The translations under genes and the position numbers were made by a program. Of a DNA stretch of 39,443 nucleotides, positions 31,227 to 38,178 are shown in pieces. Source of the DNA: a virus; IMG/VR virus record IMGVR_UViG_3300046694_000207, positions 1 through 39,443 of that record; one strand, written 5' to 3'. Numbering within the stretch: position 1 is the stretch's first letter; each line of letters opens with the position of its first letter. The notes under the pieces are model-generated. The model had not been told where the DNA came from. It ran no database searches and saw nothing but the letters and a program-made list of their open reading frames with translations.

Positions 31227-31612
31227 AACCGTTTGACCTTGAGGCAGCAAAATCAGGCGCGAAGGTAGTAACGCGCGATGGTTGCAAAATTGTCGATTTA
31301 AAGCACTGGACACATGACCCGAGCGACACATATCCAGTGTCGGCGGTATCGGTAGATGATGACGGCGAATTTTCCCATGAGTCTTACACGGTTAGCGGCG
31401 CATGGCAGCATGGATACGAGAACAAGCGCGACCTGTTCATGGCACCCGTCACGCGCACGGTGTACGTGAATTTTTACGGAAGCGGAGTCGTCGGCAGTAC
31501 GGGGAAATTCGTGATGCGGGATAGCGAGGAAACCGCCCGCGATCTTCACTCCGACAGACTGGAAGATTATCCGCTTCTCGCCGTCGCCGTCCCGGTCACC
31601 ATCGAAGCGTAA
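31223..31612 (+). CDS. Hypothetical phage protein, 129 aa
   Basis: This protein starts MKPFDLEAAKSGAKVVTRDG, a start seen in many phage-encoded small beta-rich proteins, with repeats of short beta hairpins (CKIVDLKHW, SYTVSGAWQHG) and TRTVYVNFYGSG in the C-terminal half. It is coupled by ATGA to the HTH gene and by TAATG to the next gene. Function unknown. Confidence 0.65.
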   Translation: MKPFDLEAAKSGAKVVTRDGCKIVDLKHWTHDPSDTYPVSAVSVDDDGEFSHESYTVSGAWQHGYENKRDLFMAPVTRTVYVNFYGSGVVGSTGKFVMRDSEETARDLHSDRLEDYPLLAVAVPVTIEA

Positions 31613-32055
31613 TGCCCTACGCCGATCCAGCCCGCCAGCGGGCAGCACATAACGAGGCGTGCGCGCGGTGGCGGGCTAAGTCGGCAAAGCGCTACGCAGC
31701 GCAACAGGCCGTCAAGGCCGCGATCAAAACCGGGCGGCTAGTTCGCTGGCCCGGTTGCGCCGCATGTCACCGTAAGCGCGGCCTTGAAGCGCATCATGCC
31801 GACTATGACAGACCGCTCGATGTGGTTTGGCTGTGCATGAAGTGTCACAAGGCCGCACACGCAATCGTAGGTTTCCGCAACACCGACAGGGAAAGACAAT
31901 GCCTAAGCAATGCTGCGGGTCGTGCCGGTTCGCAACGTTCAGCCTTACACCTACAGGACGCCCGAGGCGAGGCTATGCGGGAAGGTGCGCCGTACCTCAA
32001 CCGGTCCTACCAACGCTTCCGGCGTGCTTCGTCATCCGGGATATTCAGCGCGTAG
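31612..32055 (+). CDS. HNH-like zinc protein with long overlapping tail
   Basis: A basic N-terminal helix is followed by a zinc cluster: C49, C52, H61, H62, C75, C78 and H79 (CAACHRKRGLEAHHADYDRP, then WLCMKCHK). This pattern is common in small phage proteins related to HNH or recombinase-type zinc fingers. The last 157 bases overlap the next gene in another frame and encode a Ser/Arg-rich tail that looks non-native, so an original stop near 31900 may have been lost. Confidence 0.6.
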   Translation: MPYADPARQRAAHNEACARWRAKSAKRYAAQQAVKAAIKTGRLVRWPGCAACHRKRGLEAHHADYDRPLDVVWLCMKCHKAAHAIVGFRNTDRERQCLSNAAGRAGSQRSALHLQDARGEAMREGAPYLNRSYQRFRRASSSGIFSA

Positions 32056-32105
32056 CCGTTTGGCCCGACATGGGCGAAACGTGCAACGCCTGGGAAGCGA
32101 AATGA
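31899..32105 (+). CDS. Cys-rich small protein, 68 aa
   Basis: ATG 31899 has AGGGAAAG upstream. Cysteines at 5, 6, 9, 30, 43 and 62, with the C-terminal DMGETCNAWEAK, match a common phage pattern (CC-x2-C ... C ... DMGE-x-C-x-W). Probably zinc-binding. It is coupled to the next gene by ATGA. The overlap with the preceding HNH-like frame is 157 bases. Confidence 0.6.
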   Translation: MPKQCCGSCRFATFSLTPTGRPRRGYAGRCAVPQPVLPTLPACFVIRDIQRVAVWPDMGETCNAWEAK

Positions 32106-32272
32106 ACGAAGTCGAATACGCCGCTCTGTTCGAAGCGGCAGTAATAGCCCTGTCGCCTCGCCACGCTGGCCGGGTTGACCTCACAGCATGCGCTTGGTAC
32201 TTCGACAAGGGATGGACTCCCGAACGCGCAGCGGCCTTGTATGTCCACCACAGACCACGGATAGCAGAATGA
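32102..32272 (+). CDS. Hypothetical protein, 56 aa
   Basis: Coupled by ATGA at both ends. The product is helical (VEYAALFEAAVIALSPRHAG, then WYFDKGWTPERAAALYVHH). No family recognised. Confidence 0.55.
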   Translation: MNEVEYAALFEAAVIALSPRHAGRVDLTACAWYFDKGWTPERAAALYVHHRPRIAE

Positions 32273-32499
32273 AAAAGCGACCAAACCCCGAAACGCTCGT
32301 TTCCGAATTCAACGCGAGAGTCAGTGTAGGCGACGTGATCGAGTATTCCGAAGTCATCGGAATAGGCGATCCAGTTCGATTCACGACAGCCACGCCAGCA
32401 CAGGTTTTGAGCGGTCACACTGCGGTTGTGTGGCTCGTCGGCAAGTCGGGCTGTGTGTGCGTAACTCACTGCAAGCCAGTTCAGCGGGCGGAAGCGTGA
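32269..32499 (+). CDS. Hypothetical beta-rich protein, 76 aa
   Basis: It begins MKKRPNPETLVSEFNARVSV and continues as a small beta-barrel-like domain (GDVIEYSEVIGIGDPVRF ... GHTAVVWLVGKSGCVCV). The last gene of the P5 operon, ending 39 bp before an intrinsic terminator. Unknown function. Confidence 0.6.
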   Translation: MKKRPNPETLVSEFNARVSVGDVIEYSEVIGIGDPVRFTTATPAQVLSGHTAVVWLVGKSGCVCVTHCKPVQRAEA

Positions 32500-32538
32500 A
32501 GGTCTAGCGATCCGCCCAATACATCGCATGCTCGTCCA

Positions 32539-32566
32539 AGCCCGCTCTCGCAGCGGGCTTTGTTTT
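32539..32566 (+). terminator. Intrinsic terminator of the P5 operon
   Basis: Perfect 8-bp stem AGCCCGCT-ctcgc-AGCGGGCT (32539-32559) followed by TTGTTTT. It separates the P5 and P6 units. Confidence 0.85.
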
Positions 32567-32651
32567 GCCTGCTGCGGCAATGCGGACGACCAGCACGACA
32601 TACAGCACGCAACGGGCTATCAGGTTGAGCATGGGACACCTGTACAAAAGA

Positions 32652-32696
32652 ACAGTGAAAAATCTGTTGCGCTGTATGCTACCAACGGGGTAGTAT
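32652..32696 (+). promoter_or_regulatory. P6: dual-palindrome promoter
   Basis: ACAGTG (32652-32657) and CGCTGT (32670-32675) flank 12 bp. -35 TTGCGC (32667-32672), 18-bp spacer, -10 TAGTAT (32691-32696). Operator CTACCAACGGGGTAG at 32679-32693. Confidence 0.75.
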
Positions 32697-32722
32697 TCAA
32701 GTACGCCAACAGGGAGCGCCAA

Positions 32723-32863
32723 ATGTCCACCTACCTCGCCGTACTCAAGACCCGCACCGTATCGTTTTCAGCGCTCGACAGCGCGCAAGCTCGACGCATC
32801 GCAACGCAGCGTTACGGGTCGGAACTGGTTTCCGTCATGCTGCACACGCCCGCAACGCGCTAA
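32723..32863 (+). CDS. Hypothetical protein, 46 aa
   Basis: First gene after P6; AGGGAG precedes ATG 32723. The product (MSTYLAVLKTRTVSFSALDS ... LVSVMLHTP) is a short beta-alpha-beta unit. Unknown function. Together with the two following genes it forms a small cassette. Confidence 0.6.
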   Translation: MSTYLAVLKTRTVSFSALDSAQARRIATQRYGSELVSVMLHTPATR

Positions 32864-32873
32864 GGGGCTCGAC

Positions 32874-33083
32874 ATGATCTACTTTCACGACTTCATGCTC
32901 AAGGCCGTTGCAGTGAGCGCGCAAGCGAAGTGCCAAGACGTAATTGGTGACGATGCTGTGTACTGCCTTGATGCGCCAATGGAATCACCGGCAGGTAGCA
33001 CGAAACGGGTTGACGAAAACGCGCACTACGTTGGCGAGGCGTTCGCGTTCCCAAGCCGCGTGTATCGTGACGGATTCGCATGA
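32874..33083 (+). CDS. Hypothetical protein, 69 aa
   Basis: It begins MIYFHDFMLKAVAVSAQAKC and ends GEAFAFPSRVYRDGFA. The start is 10 bases after the previous stop with GGGGCTCG upstream. The stop is coupled to the next gene (ATGA). No family recognised. Confidence 0.55.
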   Translation: MIYFHDFMLKAVAVSAQAKCQDVIGDDAVYCLDAPMESPAGSTKRVDENAHYVGEAFAFPSRVYRDGFA

Positions 33084-33298
33084 ACCCGAACCGCGCACCA
33101 GCAGAGAAAGCGCGGTATCACGCCGCGCTCGTCTGTTTCCAGCAGACCGAAGCCGATTTTCGTCAGGTCGTGCATGCGTACAAGCATGGGCGGGTAGACG
33201 CTGCATTCTTCCTCGCAGCACGCGCATACGTGACCGCTGCGGGCCTCGCGCTCGACCTGGCTACCGTCGAGCTAGTCGAGGCGGCTACAGCGCCCTAG
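33080..33298 (+). CDS. Hypothetical helical protein, 72 aa
   Basis: The product is almost all helical (AEKARYHAALVCFQQTEADFR, cut by a short gap, then AAFFLAARAYVTAAGLALDL). It ends the P6 cassette and overlaps the converging minus-strand gene by 14 bases. Unknown function. Confidence 0.55.
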   Translation: MNPNRAPAEKARYHAALVCFQQTEADFRQVVHAYKHGRVDAAFFLAARAYVTAAGLALDLATVELVEAATAP

Positions 33299-33545
33299 GC
33301 CCGCCAACGGTAGCGCCGTTGCTCGCTACCCAATACTCAAACTTGCTCCCGTCACGCCACACCCAAACACGGTGCGATCCACCGTTGACCGTTGGGTGTG
33401 CGTACATCGTGCCGACCCATTCGGGCGGCGTCCATGAGCCGGTACGGCTGCGCATGCCTTGGTCATACTTCCGCTCGACCGTGTACGTGGACGGCTCGAC
33501 GTGTGCCCAGCCGTCATAAACCTTCGTTACGGTGCGCTCGCTCAT
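33285..33545 (-). CDS. Hypothetical protein, 86 aa
   Basis: Coupled by ATGA to the upstream minus-strand gene. It has a Trp/Tyr-rich beta pattern (TKVYDGWAHVEPSTYTVERK, then HRVWVWRDGSKFEYWVAS). Member of a two-gene minus-strand pair set between two plus-strand cassettes. No family recognised. Confidence 0.6.
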   Translation of the reverse strand: MSERTVTKVYDGWAHVEPSTYTVERKYDQGMRSRTGSWTPPEWVGTMYAHPTVNGGSHRVWVWRDGSKFEYWVASNGATVGGPRAL

Positions 33546-33778
33546 GCTCTCCGCTCCGGTAGTACGTATAGCACGTCGAAAGCGCCGTCAGCGCGAGGAA
33601 GCAGGATCGTTTCGCGCACGTCGCCGCTAATCGTTTCGGTATCGATGCGATGCCATCCACCGGACGCGAGCTTTTGAGCGACGCGCACGAAGTGCCGACC
33701 ATTGCTAAGTCTGCGGTACATGCCGCGCTCGATTACGGGCGGCTCTGCGTATGGGCCAATCACGATAGGCGTAGTCAT
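33542..33778 (-). CDS. Hypothetical protein, 78 aa
   Basis: GGGAG precedes ATG 33778. The protein begins MTTPIVIGPYAEPPVIERGM and is beta-rich (YRRLSNGRHFVRVAQKL, then FDVLYVLPERRA). Divergent from P7. Its own promoter is not evident. Unknown function. Confidence 0.6.
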   Translation of the reverse strand: MTTPIVIGPYAEPPVIERGMYRRLSNGRHFVRVAQKLASGGWHRIDTETISGDVRETILLPRADGAFDVLYVLPERRA

Positions 33779-33800
33779 GCGGGTTACTCCCTAGCAAATA

Positions 33801-33844
33801 ACAGTGAAATAAGCCTTGCGCTGTTACTACCGCACAGGTAGGAT
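33801..33844 (+). promoter_or_regulatory. P7: dual-palindrome promoter
   Basis: ACAGTG (33801-33806) and CGCTGT (33819-33824) with a 12-bp gap. -35 TTGCGC (33816-33821), 17-bp spacer, -10 TAGGAT (33839-33844). Operator CTACCGCACAGGTAG at 33827-33841. Confidence 0.75.
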
Positions 33845-33876
33845 TCACGCATCGACAACGAACCGGAGCAACGAAC

Positions 33877-34098
33877 ATGAAAACGACATACCAGGCAGCA
33901 GACAAGGCAATCGCAGCGTATGACGCTTTCGTGTTCGCATCGGTAGGCAAGTCATTCGACAACGACCGCGCAGATTTGCTGGCGTGGGATGCGATGGTCG
34001 AGTGCGGCAAGGTTGGGCGCGATATGTCCTACAACGAGGTAACGCGCAAGTACTACCGCGACCACTCCGCAGAATTCTCGCGGATCATCGCAGCGTAA
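33877..34098 (+). CDS. Hypothetical protein, 73 aa
   Basis: First gene after P7; CGGAG lies upstream of ATG 33877. The product is helical (MKTTYQAADKAIAAYDAFVF) with a basic Tyr-rich segment (SYNEVTRKYYRDHSAEF). Unknown function. Confidence 0.6.
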   Translation: MKTTYQAADKAIAAYDAFVFASVGKSFDNDRADLLAWDAMVECGKVGRDMSYNEVTRKYYRDHSAEFSRIIAA

Positions 34099-34153
34099 CC
34101 ACCACGCGGGCAGAGATGCCCGCGAATCCACCAGGCACACAGAGGGGAATCAC

Positions 34154-34372
34154 ATGGCAATTGAAATATGGTGCGAGCTTGTTTGCGCTCATTGCGCGAA
34201 GGCTGAACATGGCGCGTACTCCACAGGGGCAAACGTGCCCCGCAAAGCTCTTGTAAAGCGCGCAACTTCGGCAGGATGGACATTCAACGGGCGAAGCGCG
34301 TTCTGCGGCAGCGAATGCGAAAATGCGCACACCAAGGAAGCGCTCGATAGACTCGACATGCGTTTGACGTGA
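34154..34372 (+). CDS. Zinc-binding small protein, 72 aa
   Basis: Cysteines at 7, 11, 14 (WCELVCAHC) and 51, 55 (FCGSEC) suggest a zinc knuckle or ribbon, a common fold of small phage regulators. AGAGGGG precedes ATG 34154. Shares promoter P7. Unknown function. Confidence 0.6.
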   Translation: MAIEIWCELVCAHCAKAEHGAYSTGANVPRKALVKRATSAGWTFNGRSAFCGSECENAHTKEALDRLDMRLT

Positions 34373-34417
34373 GCCTAACCGTGTCCCTGACGCGTAAGGG
34401 TAACCACTTGGGAATCA

Positions 34418-34461
34418 ACAGTGAAATAGTTCTTGCACTGTTGATACCCAAAGGGTAGTAT
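34418..34461 (+). promoter_or_regulatory. P8: dual-palindrome promoter
   Basis: ACAGTG (34418-34423) and CACTGT (34436-34441) form a perfect palindrome with a 12-bp gap. -35 TTGCAC (34433-34438), 17-bp spacer, -10 TAGTAT (34456-34461). Operator ATACCCAAAGGGTAG at 34444-34458. Confidence 0.8.
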
Positions 34462-34497
34462 TCAGTCATCGGCAGCACAAACCCACCGGAGTCTGAA

Positions 34498-34659
34498 ATG
34501 TTCCACTTCATCGTAGTCATGCAAAGCGCCCAAATGTCCGAAACCCGCGTCCACATGCACGCGGACAGCGCAGAGGCAGCGCGTGACGCGGTTGTAGAAT
34601 ACTGGCTCAAGATGGGCGAGCAAGTCGCTCAGTGCCTGCGTGTTCTTCACGCCGCCTAA
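34498..34659 (+). CDS. Hypothetical small protein, 53 aa
   Basis: ATG 34498 has CCGGAG 6-7 nt upstream and lies 36 bp after the P8 -10. The product begins MFHFIVVMQSAQMSETRVHM and ends AQCLRVLHAA. The beta-alpha pattern resembles the small protein at 32723. Unknown function. Confidence 0.6.
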   Translation: MFHFIVVMQSAQMSETRVHMHADSAEAARDAVVEYWLKMGEQVAQCLRVLHAA

Positions 34660-34685
34660 CCACTCACCACGCAAGGGGAGCGAAA

Positions 34686-34925
34686 ATGAAAAAGCACACG
34701 CACGCATCAACACGCGCAGCTTGCGCCAGTCTCGCAACGGACCCGGATGGGTCTGTCAACTTCGGAAACGGAATTGTCGTTCGCCGGGTCACTCGCGCTA
34801 CAGGATGCTCGCTAGGCAACGTGCGAATCGTAGTTGACGCCGGTCAACGCCTCTGCGTGATTCACGGTCGATTCAACGAGGTCTTAGCCACCCTCGTTAT
34901 GACGCTCAACGAATGGAGCAAGTAA
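34686..34925 (+). CDS. Hypothetical protein, 79 aa
   Basis: AAGGGGAG precedes ATG 34686. After a Lys/His/Thr-rich start it contains VNFGNGIVVRRVTRATGCSLG and VRIVVDAGQRLCVIHGRF, a small beta domain, then a helix. Second gene of the P8 cassette. No family recognised. Confidence 0.6.
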   Translation: MKKHTHASTRAACASLATDPDGSVNFGNGIVVRRVTRATGCSLGNVRIVVDAGQRLCVIHGRFNEVLATLVMTLNEWSK

Positions 34926-34935
34926 CAGCTAAATA

Positions 34936-34994
34936 GCCCGCGCGCTGTACCCTCAACAGCGCGTTACGAAATGCGCTGTGCGTCGTGCGCGGGC
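34936..34994. other. Nested inverted repeats after the P8 cassette
   Basis: An 8-bp perfect stem, CGCGCTGT (34941-34948) with ACAGCGCG (34956-34963), lies inside a larger GCCCGCGC (34936-34943) / GCGCGGGC (34987-34994) pair. No T-run follows on either strand, so it may be a factor-dependent terminator or an RNA-stability structure. The rest of the interval to 35264 shows no convincing gene. Confidence 0.45.
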
Positions 34995-35264
34995 GTGCGC
35001 GGTATGGGGTCGAGTCAAATAAGGGAAGGGGGAAAACTTCGAACGGGCGCGCGTTCATTTATCGCCCGCACACCACCCAGCCTATCGGGCTGTCATCATG
35101 GTGTAGCGCCACGCAAGGGCGCACAGGGCGGAACGTTCTAATGCGTGCTAGCACCTTCGGGCATCATGGCGTGCCTATCATTTCGGCTCGATCCCATCCG
35201 CACCAGTCTCACGCACACGTCACTCGCGCTTACTCACCGTGTCTTTCGAAGCCTTCCCCCTTGT

Positions 35265-35339
35265 TCATGGGCCGATCAGCCCCCACAGCGCCATTAGCAA
35301 CGGGACGCCGATCAGCAAGCCTACGGATAGCGTGAGCAT
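35265..35339 (-). CDS. Tiny membrane peptide, 24 aa
   Basis: ATG 35339 overlaps the previous stop (TGATG). The peptide MLTLSVGLLIGVPLLMALWG then LIGP is a single hydrophobic helix. The overlap with the preceding tiny gene and natural codons support it, but the small size makes it uncertain. Confidence 0.45.
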   Translation of the reverse strand: MLTLSVGLLIGVPLLMALWGLIGP

Positions 35340-35437
35340 CAATCGAGATTCCGAAGTGCCACGCACAACACCCACAGCGCCAGCAGGGCAAGCGCCGAGG
35401 GGCCGCAGATAGTGAGCAACACAATCAGGATGCTCAT
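35339..35437 (-). CDS. Small membrane peptide, 32 aa
   Basis: ATG 35437 overlaps the stop of the upstream gene (ATGA). The peptide has one transmembrane helix (ILIVLLTICGPSALALLALW) and a short basic end (ALRNLD). It is coupled upstream and downstream. It could be a holin-like, toxin or signalling peptide; no function can be assigned. Confidence 0.5.
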   Translation of the reverse strand: MSILIVLLTICGPSALALLALWVLCVALRNLD

Positions 35438-36309
35438 TTGTACACCACCGTACGCAGAACCTTTGACAGAGGCTTGCTCACGCGCAACGAGAGGAAGTCA
35501 CGCGCCGAGGTAATCGGGCCTGTGGGGTCATGGCTTGCCATTTCCATAACCGCCGCCTCCAGGCGCTCCAAGCGGGCTCGCACGTCTAGTCGTTCGCCTT
35601 CAGCCATCGGGACCGTTTCCCAATCGAATGCGCCATGCTTGCCGCACACCCGTTCAGCATGGTCCGCGCGCTTCTTCCTGTGGCGATCCGCCGAGGTATC
35701 GATTGCATGCACAGTGCGCGGCTTCAGAACGAATTCAATGGCTTTCGGATTGAACGGCATCGCCGGTCGAGCGGGCTTGGCGTTCCTGAAGTCGTTCGGT
35801 ACGAATCCGTCCGCGTTCAGTTCGAACGTTGCGCTAGGCCCGTTCGTGTAGCGCGCATGCACTGGCGGGATTACCTTGGTGCGGCTCGCGTTGTGCGCGG
35901 CGTCGAGCTTGAGCGCGTCGGCGTGGCAATCGTCAATCGCCCGATCAAATGCCCGATCATACGGGCCACCGTATGCGCGCCAGGTCCGATTAACGTCCTC
36001 ATAGAACTCCTGTTGACGCACAGCGTAATAGCGTACGCGCTGTTCTTCGATAGCCTCTCGCCAATCCTCGCCAAGCACCGCCGCGACAGCAGCGGGACGT
36101 AACGCCGGATTGCGGCGCATATAGACGGTCACGCGTTGCTCGAATCTCTGCACGTAGGCAGGCGGGGCCGCCTTGGGCTCAGGAACAATCCCCTTCACCC
36201 GCATCTGTGAGCCGCCGATCATTTCCCACGACATGAGATTTACGCCCATGTGTTTCGCCGCAATGCCCGACAGTTCCGCTAGGCTGAATACTTGCTCTTT
36301 CGTGTTCAT
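35434..36309 (-). CDS. Hypothetical protein, 291 aa
   Basis: ATG 36309 overlaps the preceding stop (ATGA) and gives MNTKEQVFSLAELSGIAAKH. The N-terminal part is helical (RPAAVAAVLGEDWREAIEEQ). The C-terminal half is basic with DHAERVCGKHGAFDWE, and a late helix RARLERLEAAVMEM. No catalytic motif was recognised. It is translated with the HD hydrolase operon. A start at 36339 would overlap the upstream gene more and lacks support. Confidence 0.6.
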   Translation of the reverse strand: MNTKEQVFSLAELSGIAAKHMGVNLMSWEMIGGSQMRVKGIVPEPKAAPPAYVQRFEQRVTVYMRRNPALRPAAVAAVLGEDWREAIEEQRVRYYAVRQQEFYEDVNRTWRAYGGPYDRAFDRAIDDCHADALKLDAAHNASRTKVIPPVHARYTNGPSATFELNADGFVPNDFRNAKPARPAMPFNPKAIEFVLKPRTVHAIDTSADRHRKKRADHAERVCGKHGAFDWETVPMAEGERLDVRARLERLEAAVMEMASHDPTGPITSARDFLSLRVSKPLSKVLRTVVYK

Positions 36310-36590
36310 GCTGGCTCCACAGTGACAAGCGGTTGCCATTTGGACGCCACGAACCGCGCAACGTCTTTCTGAACGACGCCGAGCATGGACTTGTCGATTT
36401 CCCGCCCGCCGTACTTGTCGACCAGGTACGATTGCAGTTCTTTCGCTACATCGGGCGGGCTTTCCGGGTAAGCGATACGGATATTAAGGTTGTGGATTTT
36501 CATCGGGACTCTTTCCCTGTCTCGTCTTACGTCCGTTTCATCGAAGCCCGTCACATTGGACAGGCTCCGCATGTAGTCGGCGCGGTTCAT
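36306..36590 (-). CDS. Hypothetical protein, 94 aa
   Basis: ATG 36590 overlaps the HD hydrolase stop (ATGA), so coupling makes this start likely. An internal ATG at 36500 with GAAAGAG upstream would give MKIHNLNIRIAYPESPPDVA and may be the true start. The product has a charged helical middle (VAKELQSYLVDKYGG). Unknown function. Confidence 0.55.
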   Translation of the reverse strand: MNRADYMRSLSNVTGFDETDVRRDRERVPMKIHNLNIRIAYPESPPDVAKELQSYLVDKYGGREIDKSMLGVVQKDVARFVASKWQPLVTVEPA

Positions 36591-37447
36591 TCTGCCGGGA
36601 GCGGGGCCACCGGGCCACGCCATTCCATGCCTCGCGGGCCGGTTTGCGTGAATGAGCGCTGCGCTCCGCCTCGCTCTTTAGCCTCCGCTACTGTGCCGCA
36701 CGTCCAGCGCCAGATACCAGCCAGATAGCGCGAGAAGAAGTGTTCGTCTCGCTCCGACCGCCGTTCATAGATCGCGTCTTGCGTCGGCGCTTCGGTCGCC
36801 GGATGCCAAACCGTTGCAGGATCGACGGCGGGCGCTTCCGGCTCGACAGGCGGCGTTACAGCGGCTTGCGGCTCGACGTGCTGCGGCAGGTTAGCGCATG
36901 GGTAAGCGTCTTTGCCTTGGAGCGCGTAGTAGGTCTGTACGCGAATCCGCGCCGCTTCCCACAACACAGGATCGCCGCCGATCAGCACATAGACGAGGCG
37001 GCGCTTTTCCGACATGTAGGTAACAGCGAATTTCGGGTCGCGCTGTACGATTGATTCGGTGTTGTCGAGCAGGTCCGCGAGCTTGATCGTTTTTGCTTGG
37101 GGCGAAATGTCCGCGCACCGTGACAACTCGATAGCCATGCGCTCGAATCGGTTCAGCTTGCGCGGGTCATTCACGCGGTCAACGTGCGAACACTCGTCAA
37201 CGTATTGCGCGACGACAGGACCGAAAAAGTATTCGATCATGCCAAGCTCGATACCACAATCCTCGCGCACGTCATGAAGCCACGCCGCAGCGATCATTTC
37301 GTGCGTCACGCCTGGCGTCCGCGCCACCATTTCAGCGACGTTGTGCGGATGAACAATGTAATCCTCGCCCGTATATTTCCGCTTCTGCTTGATCGCCGCA
37401 TGGGCCGCGTGAGCAAAAATCGCGGCCTCTTTCACCATATCCGACAT
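36587..37447 (-). CDS. RelA/SpoT-type HD hydrolase (MESH1-like) with C-terminal phage domain
   Basis: Residues 1-180 match the small alarmone hydrolase (MESH1/SpoT-HD) pattern: QKRKYTGEDYIVHP with H33, LHDVRED with H58, D59, E62 and D63, and KTIKLADLLDNTESI with D125 and N129. All expected metal and catalytic positions are present, and there is no synthetase domain. Known relatives hydrolyse (p)ppGpp, and MESH1 also acts on NADPH. A Pro/Val linker (about 190-215) joins a C-terminal domain with WHPATEAPTQDAIYE and WRW/MEWRG, like DUF551-type phage proteins. Ribosome site GGAGGG lies 5 nt before ATG 37447. It heads a coupled operon. Confidence 0.85.
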   Translation of the reverse strand: MSDMVKEAAIFAHAAHAAIKQKRKYTGEDYIVHPHNVAEMVARTPGVTHEMIAAAWLHDVREDCGIELGMIEYFFGPVVAQYVDECSHVDRVNDPRKLNRFERMAIELSRCADISPQAKTIKLADLLDNTESIVQRDPKFAVTYMSEKRRLVYVLIGGDPVLWEAARIRVQTYYALQGKDAYPCANLPQHVEPQAAVTPPVEPEAPAVDPATVWHPATEAPTQDAIYERRSERDEHFFSRYLAGIWRWTCGTVAEAKERGGAQRSFTQTGPRGMEWRGPVAPLPAE

Positions 37448-37499
37448 ACTACCCTCCAGGGCATCAGCCCGTCATAACGTTGGCGGCATCAGCCGCGAG

Positions 37500-37835
37500 T
37501 CATGCAAACTTCTGTACTTCGCACTCCCCAGGCTTTTCCGTTTCGCGGAATGCAGGAGCGCGTTTGATAATGTCTTTCAGAGCGAAACCGGGTTTTCGGT
37601 CAGGCTCTAGGCCGCTTTCCTCGTTCAAGTCGAGCGGGGCAGGCATGCAGGCAGCGAACACAGCGCGCGTCAGCGGGTCGAAGCCCTCAAGGTCAATACG
37701 ACCCTCAAGAATCAGCGCCGCGCCGCGTGTAGCCGCATTCCGGTAGTCAGGCGATACCTTTTCCCATGCCACCGCGCCAGGCATTGCCGCGCGGCCCACT
37801 TCATGAACGATTCGCGCCACTTGTCCGGGATTCAT
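37500..37835 (-). CDS. RyR-domain-like small protein, 111 aa
   Basis: ATG 37835 overlaps the upstream stop (ATGA), with GGAG 11 nt upstream. The N-terminus MNPGQVARIVHEVGRAAMPG, then WEKVSPDYRNAATRG, resembles the bacterial/phage RyR domain (VCHE-NR ... W ... P-WQ). The C-terminal half contains FDPLTRAVFAACMPAPLDLN. The role of phage RyR-like proteins is unknown. It lies 52 bp before the HD hydrolase gene. Confidence 0.6.
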   Translation of the reverse strand: MNPGQVARIVHEVGRAAMPGAVAWEKVSPDYRNAATRGAALILEGRIDLEGFDPLTRAVFAACMPAPLDLNEESGLEPDRKPGFALKDIIKRAPAFRETEKPGECEVQKFA

Positions 37836-38056
37836 CGTGCGTAGCGCTCCAAAGGGTTTCGTTTCCATTCCGCACGGCGCTTAGGCTCGCGCTGCATCGT
37901 GTACGGCTCGCACCTGAATCGATGCGGTACGCGATCAACGCCGTACATCGACACGACGCCAGCACCACAAGCCATTACCGCCAACGCTAGACGCGCGCCA
38001 ATCGATCCGCCAGTAAGAACCAATACGCGGCGCTCACTCAACGCACACCCCGACAC
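37832..38056 (-). CDS. Small membrane protein, 74 aa
   Basis: A hydrophobic segment (about residues 18-36: SIGARLALAVMACGAGVVS) is followed by a strongly basic tail (REPKRRAEWKRNPLERYAR). The start is probably GTG 38056 or a nearby TTG; no good ribosome site. The stop is coupled to the next gene (ATGA). First gene of the minus-strand operon, divergent from P9. Unknown function. Confidence 0.5.
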   Translation of the reverse strand: MSGCALSERRVLVLTGGSIGARLALAVMACGAGVVSMYGVDRVPHRFRCEPYTMQREPKRRAEWKRNPLERYAR

Positions 38057-38178
38057 GGCGTAGCGTGGAACCGATGACCGAACGGGACGGGACCAGTGAG
38101 CGGGTAGCCAGCAGCGGAAAACAGCCGATGGAAAAATTCTGAGATTCGGATTCGCATAGGGATCGCCCTAGTTGGACA

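Noticed and set aside
33261-33275. CTACCGTCGAGCTAG, one mismatch from the operator palindrome
   Set aside because: It lies inside a coding sequence, is not followed by a -10, and has no promoter elements around it; probably chance.
37449-37463. CTACCCTCCAGGGCA, resembling a tenth operator upstream of the HD hydrolase
   Set aside because: Only one half-site fits, and the GGAGGGTAGTATG it belongs to is simply the ribosome site and start codon of that gene.
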